In this document: piece after piece, positions 1 through 8,099 of the stretch
How positions within the stretch are numbered: position 1 is the stretch's first letter
Layout: every line of letters begins with the position of its first letter
From: Nitrospira sp.
Lineage (GTDB): Bacteria; Nitrospirota; Nitrospiria; Nitrospirales; Nitrospiraceae
Assembly: GCA_029865345.1 (NCBI GenBank)
Contig: JAOUHD010000003.1
Coordinates: 1-60,034 of the forward strand
DNA length: 60,034 bases
Reading direction: 5' to 3'
Made by a program: the position numbers and the translations under genes
The notes under the pieces: generated by a model
The model's input: only the letters and a program-made list of their open reading frames with translations
Database searches by the model: none
What the model was told of the DNA's origin: nothing

Positions 1-150
1 CCATCGCACGATGGGTGTGCGTCACAAACAGGCTCTCGCAACAGCGGCTACCCACTGAATTTGCCCTGGTGGTCAGTCCAGGAACAGCTGGCCGAGTGAA
101 AACGTGAATTAATCAGACCTTCCCTAGGAATGAAGATATGGTGTTGGCAC

Positions 151-164
151 GTGATCGATATCAC
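151..164. promoter_or_regulatory. Small palindrome upstream of HTH gene (possible operator)
   Basis: The sequence GTGAT-CGAT-ATCAC is a short inverted repeat ending 17 bases before the start codon of the HTH protein at 182. Antitoxin-like HTH proteins often autorepress through such palindromes. Only the symmetry and position are seen; operator function is inferred. Confidence 0.25.
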
Positions 165-181
165 CAGATTGGAGACCGGTC

Positions 182-466
182 ATGAAGAAAAAAACCACGA
201 AATCCAGCGGCAATGTTTTTGTGGATCTCGGGTTTGATCCGGCTGAGGCGGCCGTTCTCCAGATGCGTTCTAACTTGATGAGCGATCTTCGTCTCCGCAT
301 CGAGAAGCAGAAGCTGACTCAAGCGGACGCTGCCAAGCGCCTTGGCATTGCACAATCGCGCGTCTCTGACCTCGTGCGCGGCAAATGGGACAAGTTCAGC
401 CTAGAAATGCTGATCACGCTGGAAGCCCGTTTGGGCCGTACTGTTCGAGTCGAGTTTGCAGCGTAA
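182..466 (+). CDS. XRE-family helix-turn-helix protein, HigA-type antitoxin-like
   Basis: A 94-residue protein with a Cro/C1-type helix-turn-helix in its second half (LTQADAAKRLGIAQSRVSDL, about residues 46-65). The length and the N-terminal segment ending in a DLGFDPAEAA stretch resemble the HTH partner of RelE/HigB-type toxin-antitoxin pairs. The ATG at 182 has a GGAGA ribosome site about seven bases upstream. No toxin ORF follows (the next gene is on the other strand at 2185), and the 181 bases before it hold no complete ORF, so a partner would have to lie outside the window. DNA binding is well supported; the antitoxin role is inferred. Confidence 0.75.
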   Translation: MKKKTTKSSGNVFVDLGFDPAEAAVLQMRSNLMSDLRLRIEKQKLTQADAAKRLGIAQSRVSDLVRGKWDKFSLEMLITLEARLGRTVRVEFAA

Positions 467-640
467 TGAGAGCTGCCTGAACCGAGGACGTTTCCTTCTA
501 CCACCCACTCTGTTGAGGGTGGCCTGGTTGGTTCCTCACTGCGCGCATTGACCGGGCACCGCCCTTGATCTGAGAATTTGGTCATTCTTGTGTGCGCGGT
601 CGGCGAGCCCGGGGAACTAATCAGGCTAGCCCCGGCCCCT

Positions 641-2185
641 CTATTTCTGCGAATACCATCGATAGCCTTTGTTCTCGGTGAATTGGGCTTTCGGTGTCCC
701 ACCTGGTTTTTCGAGCAACAGCACTTTGAAGTCTTGGAGGCCGAACCAGGCCGGGTCTGCCAGGTCGTGATAGTGGAGGCCTTGCAATTTGGGGAGCATG
801 TCCTCTAAGGCCAGCTGCAATTCTTTTTCGGTATAGGCACGCACAGCAAATGGCTTATTGATGGCCTGACAGAACCGCTGGATGGTGTAGGTGGCGCCGG
901 TGCAGAGGACTTTTGTGTCCGGCTTCAGTCCTAGGAATTGTGGAAGAGACAGATACCGCTCCTGAAAGCCGAGCCAACGGACTGCTTGCCGCAGGTGGCT
1001 GTATTGGACCTCGTATTCTGTATGTCCCGGCAGCTTCACGGGCGCGGGCCATCCAGTTTCAATGCCAAACTCGGTAAGAAAGGCCCGGCCACCTGGCTTG
1101 AGCACTCGCCACAGTTCGGCGACGAAGCGAATCGGTCCTAGGTTAAAAATCACTGATTCAGGCGGGTCCTGTTCGATTGGAAGGCGAAGCCGTCTGATCC
1201 AATCCAGTGCTTCTTGGTGTTGGGCAGTCTCTCCAACCCCGGATGTCAGCTCTTTCCTACTTAGTTGCGCCGGTGTCATGTCCGCCATGTTCTCATTGTC
1301 GACCACCAGATCGACCGACTGATCCACAAACGGGAGCGATTCGGCGTTGGCCCTGGTGCCGGCGACATGCCAACCCCCGGCTTTGGCTCGAGTGACTTGG
1401 AGTGTGAGGAATGGTTGCGTGATGTCGAGTGACAGGTATGTGATGTCCTGCTTTTCGAAGGGCAACAGATCCTTGCCGAGTTCCTGCGCGAGATAACCCA
1501 GTCCCCCACCGATTTCCAGGAGGACCTTGGGCTTGGGACTGAACCAGCCGAGTCGACGTAGTTGCCGCATGAGGAGCCGCCCGTAGGTCAAGCCGGTCAG
1601 TGCTTCGCTCGGTTCACGGAAGAGATGTGAGACGGTGGTTTCGATCAGGTCAAAGTGGCTGTCATCTTCTTTGCTTTGGGCAAGCTCGTGATGATGGAAT
1701 GATTCCAAATGCTCTTCGCCTTCGAACCCGTCCTGACCAGACCAGCCTTCACGGATCTGCTGGAGCAGGACATCCCACTTAGCGTTGTGTCGATGGCCTC
1801 CGGGTGGGTCCGTTCCGAAATAGCAGAGGGAATAGTTAGGCGTGGCCCATCGTTCAAGATGCCAGGACCCTGGTTGCCCGTCCGGCCCGCAGATTTTCGC
1901 GCCGTATTGTTCAACGAGCATACCGACCGTCGTATGGCCGTTCATGGCTTTGAGCATATCCAGGCCGGTGCGGTTCAGTCGGATGAGCGGCAGGTTGTCA
2001 TCGAGCGGAGCAAACCACCATTCGTCGAGGTGATAGTGATATGCGACGAGGTCGGGCATGTGCCAGGCCAGGAGGCTTAGGGCCTCTCCAGTCAAGCTCC
2101 AGGGTGGATGGACAGCGGCAGCGGGTTTCATGACGAGCAGTTTTTTCGTGCTGAGCACCGGCAGCCTACAGGAGCGATCAGCCAT
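641..2185 (-). CDS. SAM-dependent methyltransferase (class I) with N-terminal extension
   Basis: A 514-residue protein. The Rossmann-type SAM-binding motif VLLEIGGGLG is at residues 221-230, and a later LKPGGRAFLTEFG stretch is typical of the strand near the end of class I methyltransferase domains. The first 200 residues are an extra region with a short segment (roughly residues 68-96) resembling PqqD-like modules. An internal ATG (MKPAAAV, residue 19) is an alternative start. It lies 20 bases downstream of the cupredoxin gene on the same strand, so the two are probably cotranscribed. The substrate cannot be read from the sequence. Confidence 0.7.
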   Translation of the reverse strand: MADRSCRLPVLSTKKLLVMKPAAAVHPPWSLTGEALSLLAWHMPDLVAYHYHLDEWWFAPLDDNLPLIRLNRTGLDMLKAMNGHTTVGMLVEQYGAKICGPDGQPGSWHLERWATPNYSLCYFGTDPPGGHRHNAKWDVLLQQIREGWSGQDGFEGEEHLESFHHHELAQSKEDDSHFDLIETTVSHLFREPSEALTGLTYGRLLMRQLRRLGWFSPKPKVLLEIGGGLGYLAQELGKDLLPFEKQDITYLSLDITQPFLTLQVTRAKAGGWHVAGTRANAESLPFVDQSVDLVVDNENMADMTPAQLSRKELTSGVGETAQHQEALDWIRRLRLPIEQDPPESVIFNLGPIRFVAELWRVLKPGGRAFLTEFGIETGWPAPVKLPGHTEYEVQYSHLRQAVRWLGFQERYLSLPQFLGLKPDTKVLCTGATYTIQRFCQAINKPFAVRAYTEKELQLALEDMLPKLQGLHYHDLADPAWFGLQDFKVLLLEKPGGTPKAQFTENKGYRWYSQK

Positions 2186-2205
2186 CCTGCAAGATGATCG
2201 ATGTT

Positions 2206-2583
2206 TTACAGCTGCGACGGTGTTGAGGGATCGTCAGTCACGACCAGCTGGCCTCGCATGATGGGATGGATACCGCAGTGATAGGGGTACCGGCCGGCCG
2301 GCAAGCCCGGAACCGTAAAGTGTCCTCCTGGTGCCACTGTCCCCGAATCGAACAGGCAGGGACCTTCTTCCTTCACGCAGTCACTGTGGGTGACGGTATG
2401 GTGGGTTGGTGTCGGATTATTCCAGCGAATGGGCATGCCGCTCGCCACGGTGGCGGTGGCAGGAATGTAATAGGGCGATCCGTTCTCCATCAGAATCTGT
2501 GTGGCAGGGGAGAGGTCCAGGGCGGGTCCACCTGTGGCGGTTCCGATCCCTAGGGCAATCGTCATGATGCGTAAGCGGTTCAC
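2206..2583 (-). CDS. Small secreted cupredoxin (plastocyanin/amicyanin-like)
   Basis: A 125-residue protein with a short hydrophobic N-terminus consistent with export. Type 1 copper ligands are recognisable: a His in the PTHHTVTH segment and the C-terminal YHCGIHPIMRG loop, giving Cys-x2-His-x2-Met. A WNNPTPTHHTVTH stretch preceding the copper loop is typical of amicyanin/plastocyanin-like proteins. It is probably a periplasmic one-electron carrier or copper-binding protein. It leads a two-gene minus-strand unit with the methyltransferase. The fold and copper site are well supported; the redox partner is unknown. Confidence 0.85.
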   Translation of the reverse strand: MNRLRIMTIALGIGTATGGPALDLSPATQILMENGSPYYIPATATVASGMPIRWNNPTPTHHTVTHSDCVKEEGPCLFDSGTVAPGGHFTVPGLPAGRYPYHCGIHPIMRGQLVVTDDPSTPSQL

Positions 2584-2894
2584 GTCGGCGTTACTCCATG
2601 CTCAATAAGGCGGTTTCTTCATAAGAGCCTGAAATGCAAGAGAGGATTCAGGCTCGTGCTCGAGGCGCCGCGTCATAATAGCATGGGATTAAGCCGGATC
2701 GCTTGGGGGTGCCCTGCCATCTGCCCACCGTACCTCACCGCGTAGGATGCCAGAATCGTTCTCTATTCAATCCTAAGAACGGGCGAACGAGCCAATCGAT
2801 GGAAGCCAAGAAGCGGGGTGTGGTTGCAAGAGGTTGTTCGTTCATGCTAGATGGAGGCCGTTGCGCCGGGCTGAAACGAAGAGGAGGGATCGGA
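2584..2894. other. Divergent intergenic region with small hairpin
   Basis: About 310 bases separate the cupredoxin gene (minus) from the polybasic protein gene (plus). The only structure seen is an 8-bp inverted repeat, AGCCTGAA at 2626-2633 and TTCAGGCT at 2647-2654. It could be an operator or transcript hairpin. An in-frame extension of the downstream gene back to 2703 exists, but the strong ribosome site favours the start at 2895. Confidence 0.35.
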
Positions 2895-3359
2895 ATGGCG
2901 AACAAGAAGAAGAAAGCCGTCACGAAAAAATCGTCGCGGACGAAAAAAGCTACACCGTTGCCGAAGAAGAAGGCTGTCAAGAAGACAGTGAAGAAGCGGG
3001 CGGCCGTCAAGACGTCCAAGTCGGCCTCGAAGAAAAAGCCCGTCAAGAAAGCGGCTAGCAAACCTGCGAAGAAGGCTGCACCCAAGGTCAGCCCACCGAG
3101 CGCGCCCGCGAAGAAATTCGTGGCGGAGCCGGACGTAGCTCCACGCAAGTCCGTAGCGACGAAACCAGCTATGCCCATGGAGCCGGATGAGGCTGATCTT
3201 GACGATGAAGATGAAATGGACAGCGATGAGCTGGGGATTGAGGACGAGGTCGAAGAAGATGACGCCCAAGAAGAGCTGGATCTTGATGCCGATGACGACA
3301 GGGACGGGTTAATCAATAAATCCGAAGATTTATTGGACGACGACTATCGAAATAACTGA
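2895..3359 (+). CDS. Polybasic/polyacidic low-complexity protein with EF-hand-like loop
   Basis: A 154-residue protein from the ATG at 2895, chosen because a strong GAGGAGGGA ribosome site lies just upstream. Residues 1-75 are Lys/Ala-rich repeats of KKAVKK and KKAASK type, like histone H1-like bacterial nucleoid proteins. Residues 95-154 are Asp/Glu-rich. The acidic tail contains a stretch at residues 133-144 fitting the EF-hand loop pattern (Asp at 1, 3, 5; Gly 6; Ile 8; Glu 12). The basic half could bind nucleic acid and the acidic half could mask it or bind calcium. No enzyme domain is seen, and the function is unknown. Confidence 0.7.
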   Translation: MANKKKKAVTKKSSRTKKATPLPKKKAVKKTVKKRAAVKTSKSASKKKPVKKAASKPAKKAAPKVSPPSAPAKKFVAEPDVAPRKSVATKPAMPMEPDEADLDDEDEMDSDELGIEDEVEEDDAQEELDLDADDDRDGLINKSEDLLDDDYRNN

Positions 3360-3470
3360 TATCTCATGGCTTCTTGGGCTTCTGGCTAGGTCCCTCGTAT
3401 CTTCTGTTCGATGTAAACACTTGTGCAAGAGCGAGGGCTCTCAGGTTGGAGTCGCTCAGTGTGTTCACTG

Positions 3471-3504
3471 ACCGCCGCTGGAACTGATCGGTTCCAGCGG
3501 CGGT
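3471..3504. other. Perfect 14-bp stem-loop (possible terminator)
   Basis: The arms ACCGCCGCTGGAAC (3471-3484) and its exact reverse complement (3491-3504) enclose a 6-base loop. It lies about 110 bases after the polybasic protein gene and about 95 before the next gene. No T-run follows on either strand, so if it ends transcription it is not a standard intrinsic terminator. Confidence 0.5.
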
Positions 3505-3599
3505 GTCTCATCATCTTCCGAATGTTTCGTCTCTCTCCTCCATGAAATAATGTGGACAGCACCTTGTTCCATCGCCGCTCTGATCGTTCACCCACCGCC

Positions 3600-4688
3600 A
3601 TGCTGAAGACGAGACGGTCTCGCTGGTGCCTGGCGCTGATGCTTGTAGGTGCCATGGTGACTTGTCCACGAGAGGCCAATGCTGGTTGCATTGCCGAGAC
3701 AGCTGCAACTGGAATTGACGCGGGGCTCGTGATCCATCTCTCGCCCAGCTGCACGCAGACAGAGCGGGAGAGCCATGCCGTGCGTGGCGAAGTGATTATG
3801 GATGCGATCGCCAAGGGGCGTTCCGTGGATCTCCTTGGTGTATTGGTGCGCGGGGATCTGATCTTCGATCGCCTCGCCGTACAGACGACGGCAGGCTCAC
3901 CAGGGCGTACCTCGGAGAGAGCGAACCTTGAAGATCATGTCAGCGGCAACGGGCAGCGAATTGTTCGTGAGGCACTGAGCCTGCGAGATTCCGTGGTGGT
4001 GGGCGCAGTGCGCCATCGGGCAACCGACAGCACGCTTCAGTTTGAAGGACCTGTCGACTTTTCTGGGTCCCATTTCAAGGAAGGTGTGGATCTCTCCCGG
4101 TCGGTGTTCCACAAGCCGGTCGAGCTCTCACGAGCCACATTCGAAAAAGAAGCCTATTTTGTCCAGGGACAGTTCACCATGCCGGTGGGGTGTCGGGAGA
4201 CCAAGTTTGGCCCCAGCACCAGATTTCACCAATCTACATTTCGAGGTTCGGTGGACTGTACCAGCGCGCTCTTCGACGGTATGGCGGAATTCCTAGAAGT
4301 GACGTTCGAGCAGCCTGCGGTATTTGAGCGGTCGAGGTTCGGCCTGGGGACAGGATTTTCAGGGAGTCGCTTCAAGGGGCGGGTCAGCTTCAGTGAAGCG
4401 ATTTTCAGCCGCGAGACGTTCTTTGGCTTTGCGGCCTTTGAGAGCGAAGCGGTCTTTGCGGGCGCCCAGTTTTTAGGATCAGCTGACTTCTCCCATGCTG
4501 AGTTTCGGCAACAAGACGATCTGGTAAAGGCACGGTTCGATCACCCGCCTCTGTTAGACGAAACAAAACGACTTGAATCAGCTCAGCCTGGCGGTCTTCT
4601 TCAAACTAGCAATGGACAGTATGCGCTCACGGCGATTTTTCTCATTGTGGCCGCTTTGCTCGTGGCGTATGCCGCAAAGCTCAAATGA
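3600..4688 (+). CDS. Exported pentapeptide-repeat-like protein with C-terminal membrane anchor
   Basis: A 362-residue protein from the ATG at 3600; a GTG at 3552 is an alternative, and neither has a clear ribosome site. The N-terminus is a signal peptide (RRSRWCLALMLVGAMV, cleavage likely after ANA). The middle, about residues 150-330, carries repeated five-residue-periodic F/L motifs such as VDFSGSHF, VDLSRSVF and ADFSHAEF, typical of the right-handed beta-helix of pentapeptide repeat proteins. A hydrophobic helix near residues 340-358 would anchor it. Such repeats mediate protein interaction; no catalytic motif is seen and the role is unknown. Confidence 0.7.
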   Translation: MLKTRRSRWCLALMLVGAMVTCPREANAGCIAETAATGIDAGLVIHLSPSCTQTERESHAVRGEVIMDAIAKGRSVDLLGVLVRGDLIFDRLAVQTTAGSPGRTSERANLEDHVSGNGQRIVREALSLRDSVVVGAVRHRATDSTLQFEGPVDFSGSHFKEGVDLSRSVFHKPVELSRATFEKEAYFVQGQFTMPVGCRETKFGPSTRFHQSTFRGSVDCTSALFDGMAEFLEVTFEQPAVFERSRFGLGTGFSGSRFKGRVSFSEAIFSRETFFGFAAFESEAVFAGAQFLGSADFSHAEFRQQDDLVKARFDHPPLLDETKRLESAQPGGLLQTSNGQYALTAIFLIVAALLVAYAAKLK

Positions 4689-4759
4689 AGAGTACTCGAT
4701 TGTCCCCAACATATAGAATCAGGCTTGCCCGTCACCCCATAAGTTGATATAAACACGCC

Positions 4760-5569
4760 GTGGACTCTCAGGCCGAAGATTTTGAGCAACCAGAGCTCCC
4801 GTACCAGGTCCGTATCGAAAATTTCGAGGGACCACTGGATCTCTTGCTGCACCTCATCAAGAAGAATGAGATCAACATCTACGATATCCCCGTTGCGATG
4901 ATCGCCCGGCAATACCTCGAGTATCTGGAAGCGATGGAAGAACTCAATCTCAATGTGGCGGGGGATTTTTTGGTCATGGCGGCGACGCTCTTGCAGATCA
5001 AATCCAAAATGCTGCTACCGGTGGATGAGACGTCCGACGATGACGAGGAAGGGCCAGACCCCCGGGAAGAGCTCGTTCGACGGCTGCTGGAATATAAGGG
5101 TTTCAAAGAAGCGGCCCGTCAGCTCGACGACCAGGAAAAGGTGTGGCGCGAGATCTTTTGGCGTGAGCAAGCGCTCTTAGTAGAAGCAGCGGTTGAGGAG
5201 GATCTTTCGCTGGAGAATGTCTCGCTGTTTGATCTGGTCGATGCGCTCAAGGGAGTGCTTGAGCGGAATCCTGGCAGCAAGCTTATTGAGATTGCGCCCG
5301 ACAATCTCACGGTACGCGAGCGAATGAATCTCATTTTGGAAATACTTGAAGGCAAAGACTCGGTCTCATTTGCTGCGCTGTTTGAGGGATCGAGTCATCG
5401 GCTGGTGGTCGTCGTGACGTTCTTGGCGTTACTTGAATTGATGAGACTGCGGGTGGCTCGTGTATTCCAAGCGGAAACATTCGGATCGATTTTAGTCTCA
5501 CGGATGTTCTCCTTGGTGCCTGATCCGGCAGAACTTGACGATGTCGATATGGAATGGAGGGGGACATGA
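4760..5569 (+). CDS. scpA: Segregation and condensation protein A
   Basis: A 269-residue ScpA (kleisin) of normal length. The N-terminal block YQVRIENFEGPLDLLLHLI and the NEINIYDIPVAMIARQYLEYL stretch are hallmarks of the family. The C-terminal winged-helix segment that contacts the SMC head is present (FAALFEGSSHRLVVVVTFLALLELMRL region). The start is a GTG at 4760. ScpA bridges the SMC ATPase heads and works with ScpB in chromosome condensation. The 3' end overlaps scpB by four bases, indicating translational coupling. Confidence 0.96.
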   Translation: MDSQAEDFEQPELPYQVRIENFEGPLDLLLHLIKKNEINIYDIPVAMIARQYLEYLEAMEELNLNVAGDFLVMAATLLQIKSKMLLPVDETSDDDEEGPDPREELVRRLLEYKGFKEAARQLDDQEKVWREIFWREQALLVEAAVEEDLSLENVSLFDLVDALKGVLERNPGSKLIEIAPDNLTVRERMNLILEILEGKDSVSFAALFEGSSHRLVVVVTFLALLELMRLRVARVFQAETFGSILVSRMFSLVPDPAELDDVDMEWRGT

Positions 5570-6363
5570 CGCCACTGACGGCGGATCTGGTTCATGATAT
5601 GCCGGAGACGAGTACGGTGAATATAGAAGAGGCGAATGGATCGCCGTCTGATCAGAGTATCCATGGCCCTCAGGTTCAAGGCATGGGGGAACTCCAAGCG
5701 ATTCTGGAAGCACTGCTCTTTGTTTCTTCCGAACCGTTGTCTGTGGCTCGCCTTGTGACCGTGATGGGGAATGTGCCGAAGATTGATGTGGAAGAGGCGC
5801 TGCGACATCTTGGCCAAGCGCTCGATCAAGATGGGCGCGGGGTGCGACTGGCTGTCGTCGCGGGCGGATACCGCCTCGTGACGAAGTTGGACTATGCGCC
5901 CTGGATCAAACGGCTGGACAAGGCCAAGACATCGGCGAAACTGTCCCGGTCCGCGCTGGAGTCATTGGCAATCATTGCTTACAAGCAGCCGTTGGTGCGG
6001 TCGGAGGTCGAAGAAATCCGTGGAGTGGAGACGTCCGGCGTCTTGCGCACGCTGTTGGAGCGAAAACTGGTGCGAATCGTCGGACGCAAAGAAGTTCCCG
6101 GTCGTCCGATCATGTATGGGACGACCAAGTTCTTTCTTGAACATTTCGGTTTGAGCGACCTCTCGCAGCTGCCGCCCCTTCGTGAATTCAAGGAGCTTGG
6201 TGAGGCAGAGCAAGCATTCCTTCCGATGGACGGTGGAGAGGTGTTGTCTGAGGAGGGATCGATTGAGACGATCGAGACAAGTGTGGAGCCCTCAGTGAAC
6301 GATGATCTTCAAACGTCTACCTCTCTGGATGAAACGTTGGACCCCCTTCCTGCCGCTCAATAG
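5566..6363 (+). CDS. scpB: Segregation and condensation protein B
   Basis: A 265-residue ScpB. Tandem winged-helix domains span about residues 40-210, with family signatures EALLFVSSEPLS, SALESLAIIAYKQP and EVEEIRGVETSGVLRTLLER. The ATG at 5566 forms an ATGA overlap with the scpA stop and has a GGAGGGGG site just upstream, so it is preferred over the ATG at 5554. The last 55 residues are an acidic, Ser/Thr-rich tail of variable type. It dimerises and binds ScpA in the SMC-ScpAB condensin complex. Confidence 0.95.
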   Translation: MTPLTADLVHDMPETSTVNIEEANGSPSDQSIHGPQVQGMGELQAILEALLFVSSEPLSVARLVTVMGNVPKIDVEEALRHLGQALDQDGRGVRLAVVAGGYRLVTKLDYAPWIKRLDKAKTSAKLSRSALESLAIIAYKQPLVRSEVEEIRGVETSGVLRTLLERKLVRIVGRKEVPGRPIMYGTTKFFLEHFGLSDLSQLPPLREFKELGEAEQAFLPMDGGEVLSEEGSIETIETSVEPSVNDDLQTSTSLDETLDPLPAAQ

Positions 6364-6478
6364 TCAACGAAACTCAACGAACAGATCGTCGGGAGCTCAG
6401 GCGCAGGCTGGTGTGTGGGGATGAGCCTTCGAACCGTCACCAGACTCTTCACGTCCGTCAGCTTCCGTAGTGAGGGCG

Positions 6479-7408
6479 TTACTTTTTTCTGGGTGCTGGG
6501 TTCCTGAGTCGCTGGAGTTCGGCGCTCTGTTCGTCCACCTTTTTCTGGAGCGCTTTCAGCTCTTCCTTAAACGCCTGCAGGTCGGCCTCATTTCTGCCAC
6601 CTGGTGCGGCTTGCACGGGAATCGATGGGGGTTGTTGTGGCGCGGGCGCTGCGACCGTGGGGATCGGCTGTGCAACGGGGGCGGATGGTGGAGGTGTGGC
6701 AAGGACTCTCGCCAGCAGTTGATAATCAATGGCGAGTGATCGATCTTCCGATTTTCCAATCCAGCTCGATCGGTCATATACGTCCGGTCGGAGGGCTGCT
6801 TCCGGCAGGAAGGTCACTTCACGGTCGCGCAGGCCATCCGTATCCGGGAGTGGACGTGGCTCCTTCTGGCTCGCGGTGGGTTTTTTCCCTGGATAGTATC
6901 GATAGTGAGTCAACGTGAAATGCAGCGAGAGACCGTCAGCGAAGAGATGCCCCGAGGTCGTCTCTCTATTTTGATTGACCTTTGGAGCCTGTGATAGCTG
7001 CGGTGTGGAATAGATATGAAAACCCACTCGTTGATTGGGCGCCGCTTGCCCAAGGGCGGTGGCAATATGAGGGGTGAGGAATGCAATGTCGTCTTCGGAG
7101 AAGGTGCGAATATCGTTCAGGTTCGTTGACTTCAAGGCTTTGCCGAGCAGCAGTAAGAGTCCGCTTTTTTCTTTCGTGTGTACCCCGCGCAAGATATCTG
7201 CGACGGTGGTTTCGGACAATTTGATGGGATGTGCGGCTTGGAAGGAGTTGTCCGAGACATTCTCGAGGAACACTGTGCCAAGAGGAGCCTCGTGAATGGG
7301 GGTGATAGGGCGAGGTCCGGCGCAGCCGACAGCCATGAGGTGCAGACAGCCGAGCGTCAGGAGACCGAGAACCGACTTAAAAAGAGAAGAGTAATGCGTA
7401 GAAACCAT
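6479..7408 (-). CDS. Predicted lipoprotein with C-terminal coiled coil
   Basis: A 309-residue protein starting with a lipoprotein signal peptide (hydrophobic stretch ending MAVGC, lipobox Cys near residue 29). The middle shows no recognised domain. Residues about 225-265 are Pro/Ala-rich, like a periplasmic linker. The last 40 residues (LQAFKEELKALQKKVDEQ and following) form a heptad coiled coil. It is probably attached to a membrane and involved in envelope protein contacts. It converges with scpB. No ribosome site is obvious before the ATG. Confidence 0.65.
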   Translation of the reverse strand: MVSTHYSSLFKSVLGLLTLGCLHLMAVGCAGPRPITPIHEAPLGTVFLENVSDNSFQAAHPIKLSETTVADILRGVHTKEKSGLLLLLGKALKSTNLNDIRTFSEDDIAFLTPHIATALGQAAPNQRVGFHIYSTPQLSQAPKVNQNRETTSGHLFADGLSLHFTLTHYRYYPGKKPTASQKEPRPLPDTDGLRDREVTFLPEAALRPDVYDRSSWIGKSEDRSLAIDYQLLARVLATPPPSAPVAQPIPTVAAPAPQQPPSIPVQAAPGGRNEADLQAFKEELKALQKKVDEQSAELQRLRNPAPRKK

Positions 7409-7712
7409 AATGTTGTATTGCTAGGATGAGCCCAAGCGATACGTAGTGTAGCAGGAACCTTCGGTAAAAACAAAAAGGACAATCGCTCGCGGTGTTTATC
7501 TCTCTGTGTAGATTTCCACATCGATGTGTGGATTTGTCTGTACTGAAACAATAAGCAGGGAGAGCGCTAGGAAGCGTGCGATGTCTAGATCATGTCTCCA
7601 CTTCCGGATAGAGTGATCTTGAGAAAGGGAGGGAATTATGCACATCGCCGGGGAAGGTTTCCTAGTTTAGGTTTGCTGGGAGAGTAACCTGGCGATTCAG
7701 GGTGAAGAACTC

Positions 7713-7742
7713 TTGACGTCATGAGCCCAAAATGTATACAAT
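7713..7742 (+). promoter_or_regulatory. Sigma-70-like promoter upstream of the urea operon
   Basis: TTGACG (7713-7718) and TATACA (7735-7740) are separated by 16 bases; TACAAT (7737-7742) gives an alternative 18-base spacing. The -10 region includes the palindrome TGTATACA, which might also be a regulator site. It lies about 360 bases before urtA and 30 before the small ORF at 7772. Predicted from sequence match only. Confidence 0.5.
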
Positions 7743-7771
7743 CTCGTCGCCTTGTGGAGGATAGGAGTTGA

Positions 7772-7939
7772 ATGAGAGCTCATTGCGAGCACATCGGCCA
7801 ATCACTCAGTAAATCCCTTCCTGGTCAACGATCTCACATCAAGTATAACGAGTCATTCTTCGCGCTCACACATCAGTCGAGCGGTTTCCACTGGTTTCTT
7901 GACGCGCTTAGCGAAAGGAGGGAATGGACCTGTGCATGA
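7772..7939 (+). CDS. Possible 55-aa leader ORF upstream of urtA
   Basis: The ATG at 7772 follows a GGAGGATAGGAG ribosome-site-like stretch and opens a 55-codon frame ending at TGA 7937-7939. The product begins MRAHCEHIGQSLSKS and ends SERREWTCA. It has no signal peptide, membrane segment or recognised domain. It sits just downstream of the promoter-like site and 160 bases before urtA, so it could be a leader peptide or a small protein. The rest of 7409-8099 shows no other gene. The coding call is tentative. Confidence 0.3.
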   Translation: MRAHCEHIGQSLSKSLPGQRSHIKYNESFFALTHQSSGFHWFLDALSERREWTCA

Positions 7940-8099
7940 GCCAGGTGGGTCGGTCTAGTGCTGTGCAGCAGTCGTGATCAGAAGAGCTCCACGTTTGAAC
8001 GACTGGTGCCTGGGCTGCCGATTGTTCAGGAATGGGTCTAAGGAGAAAGCATCAACCGACAGTTTGCAACTCACGGCATACACAAAGGAGTGATGCAAC

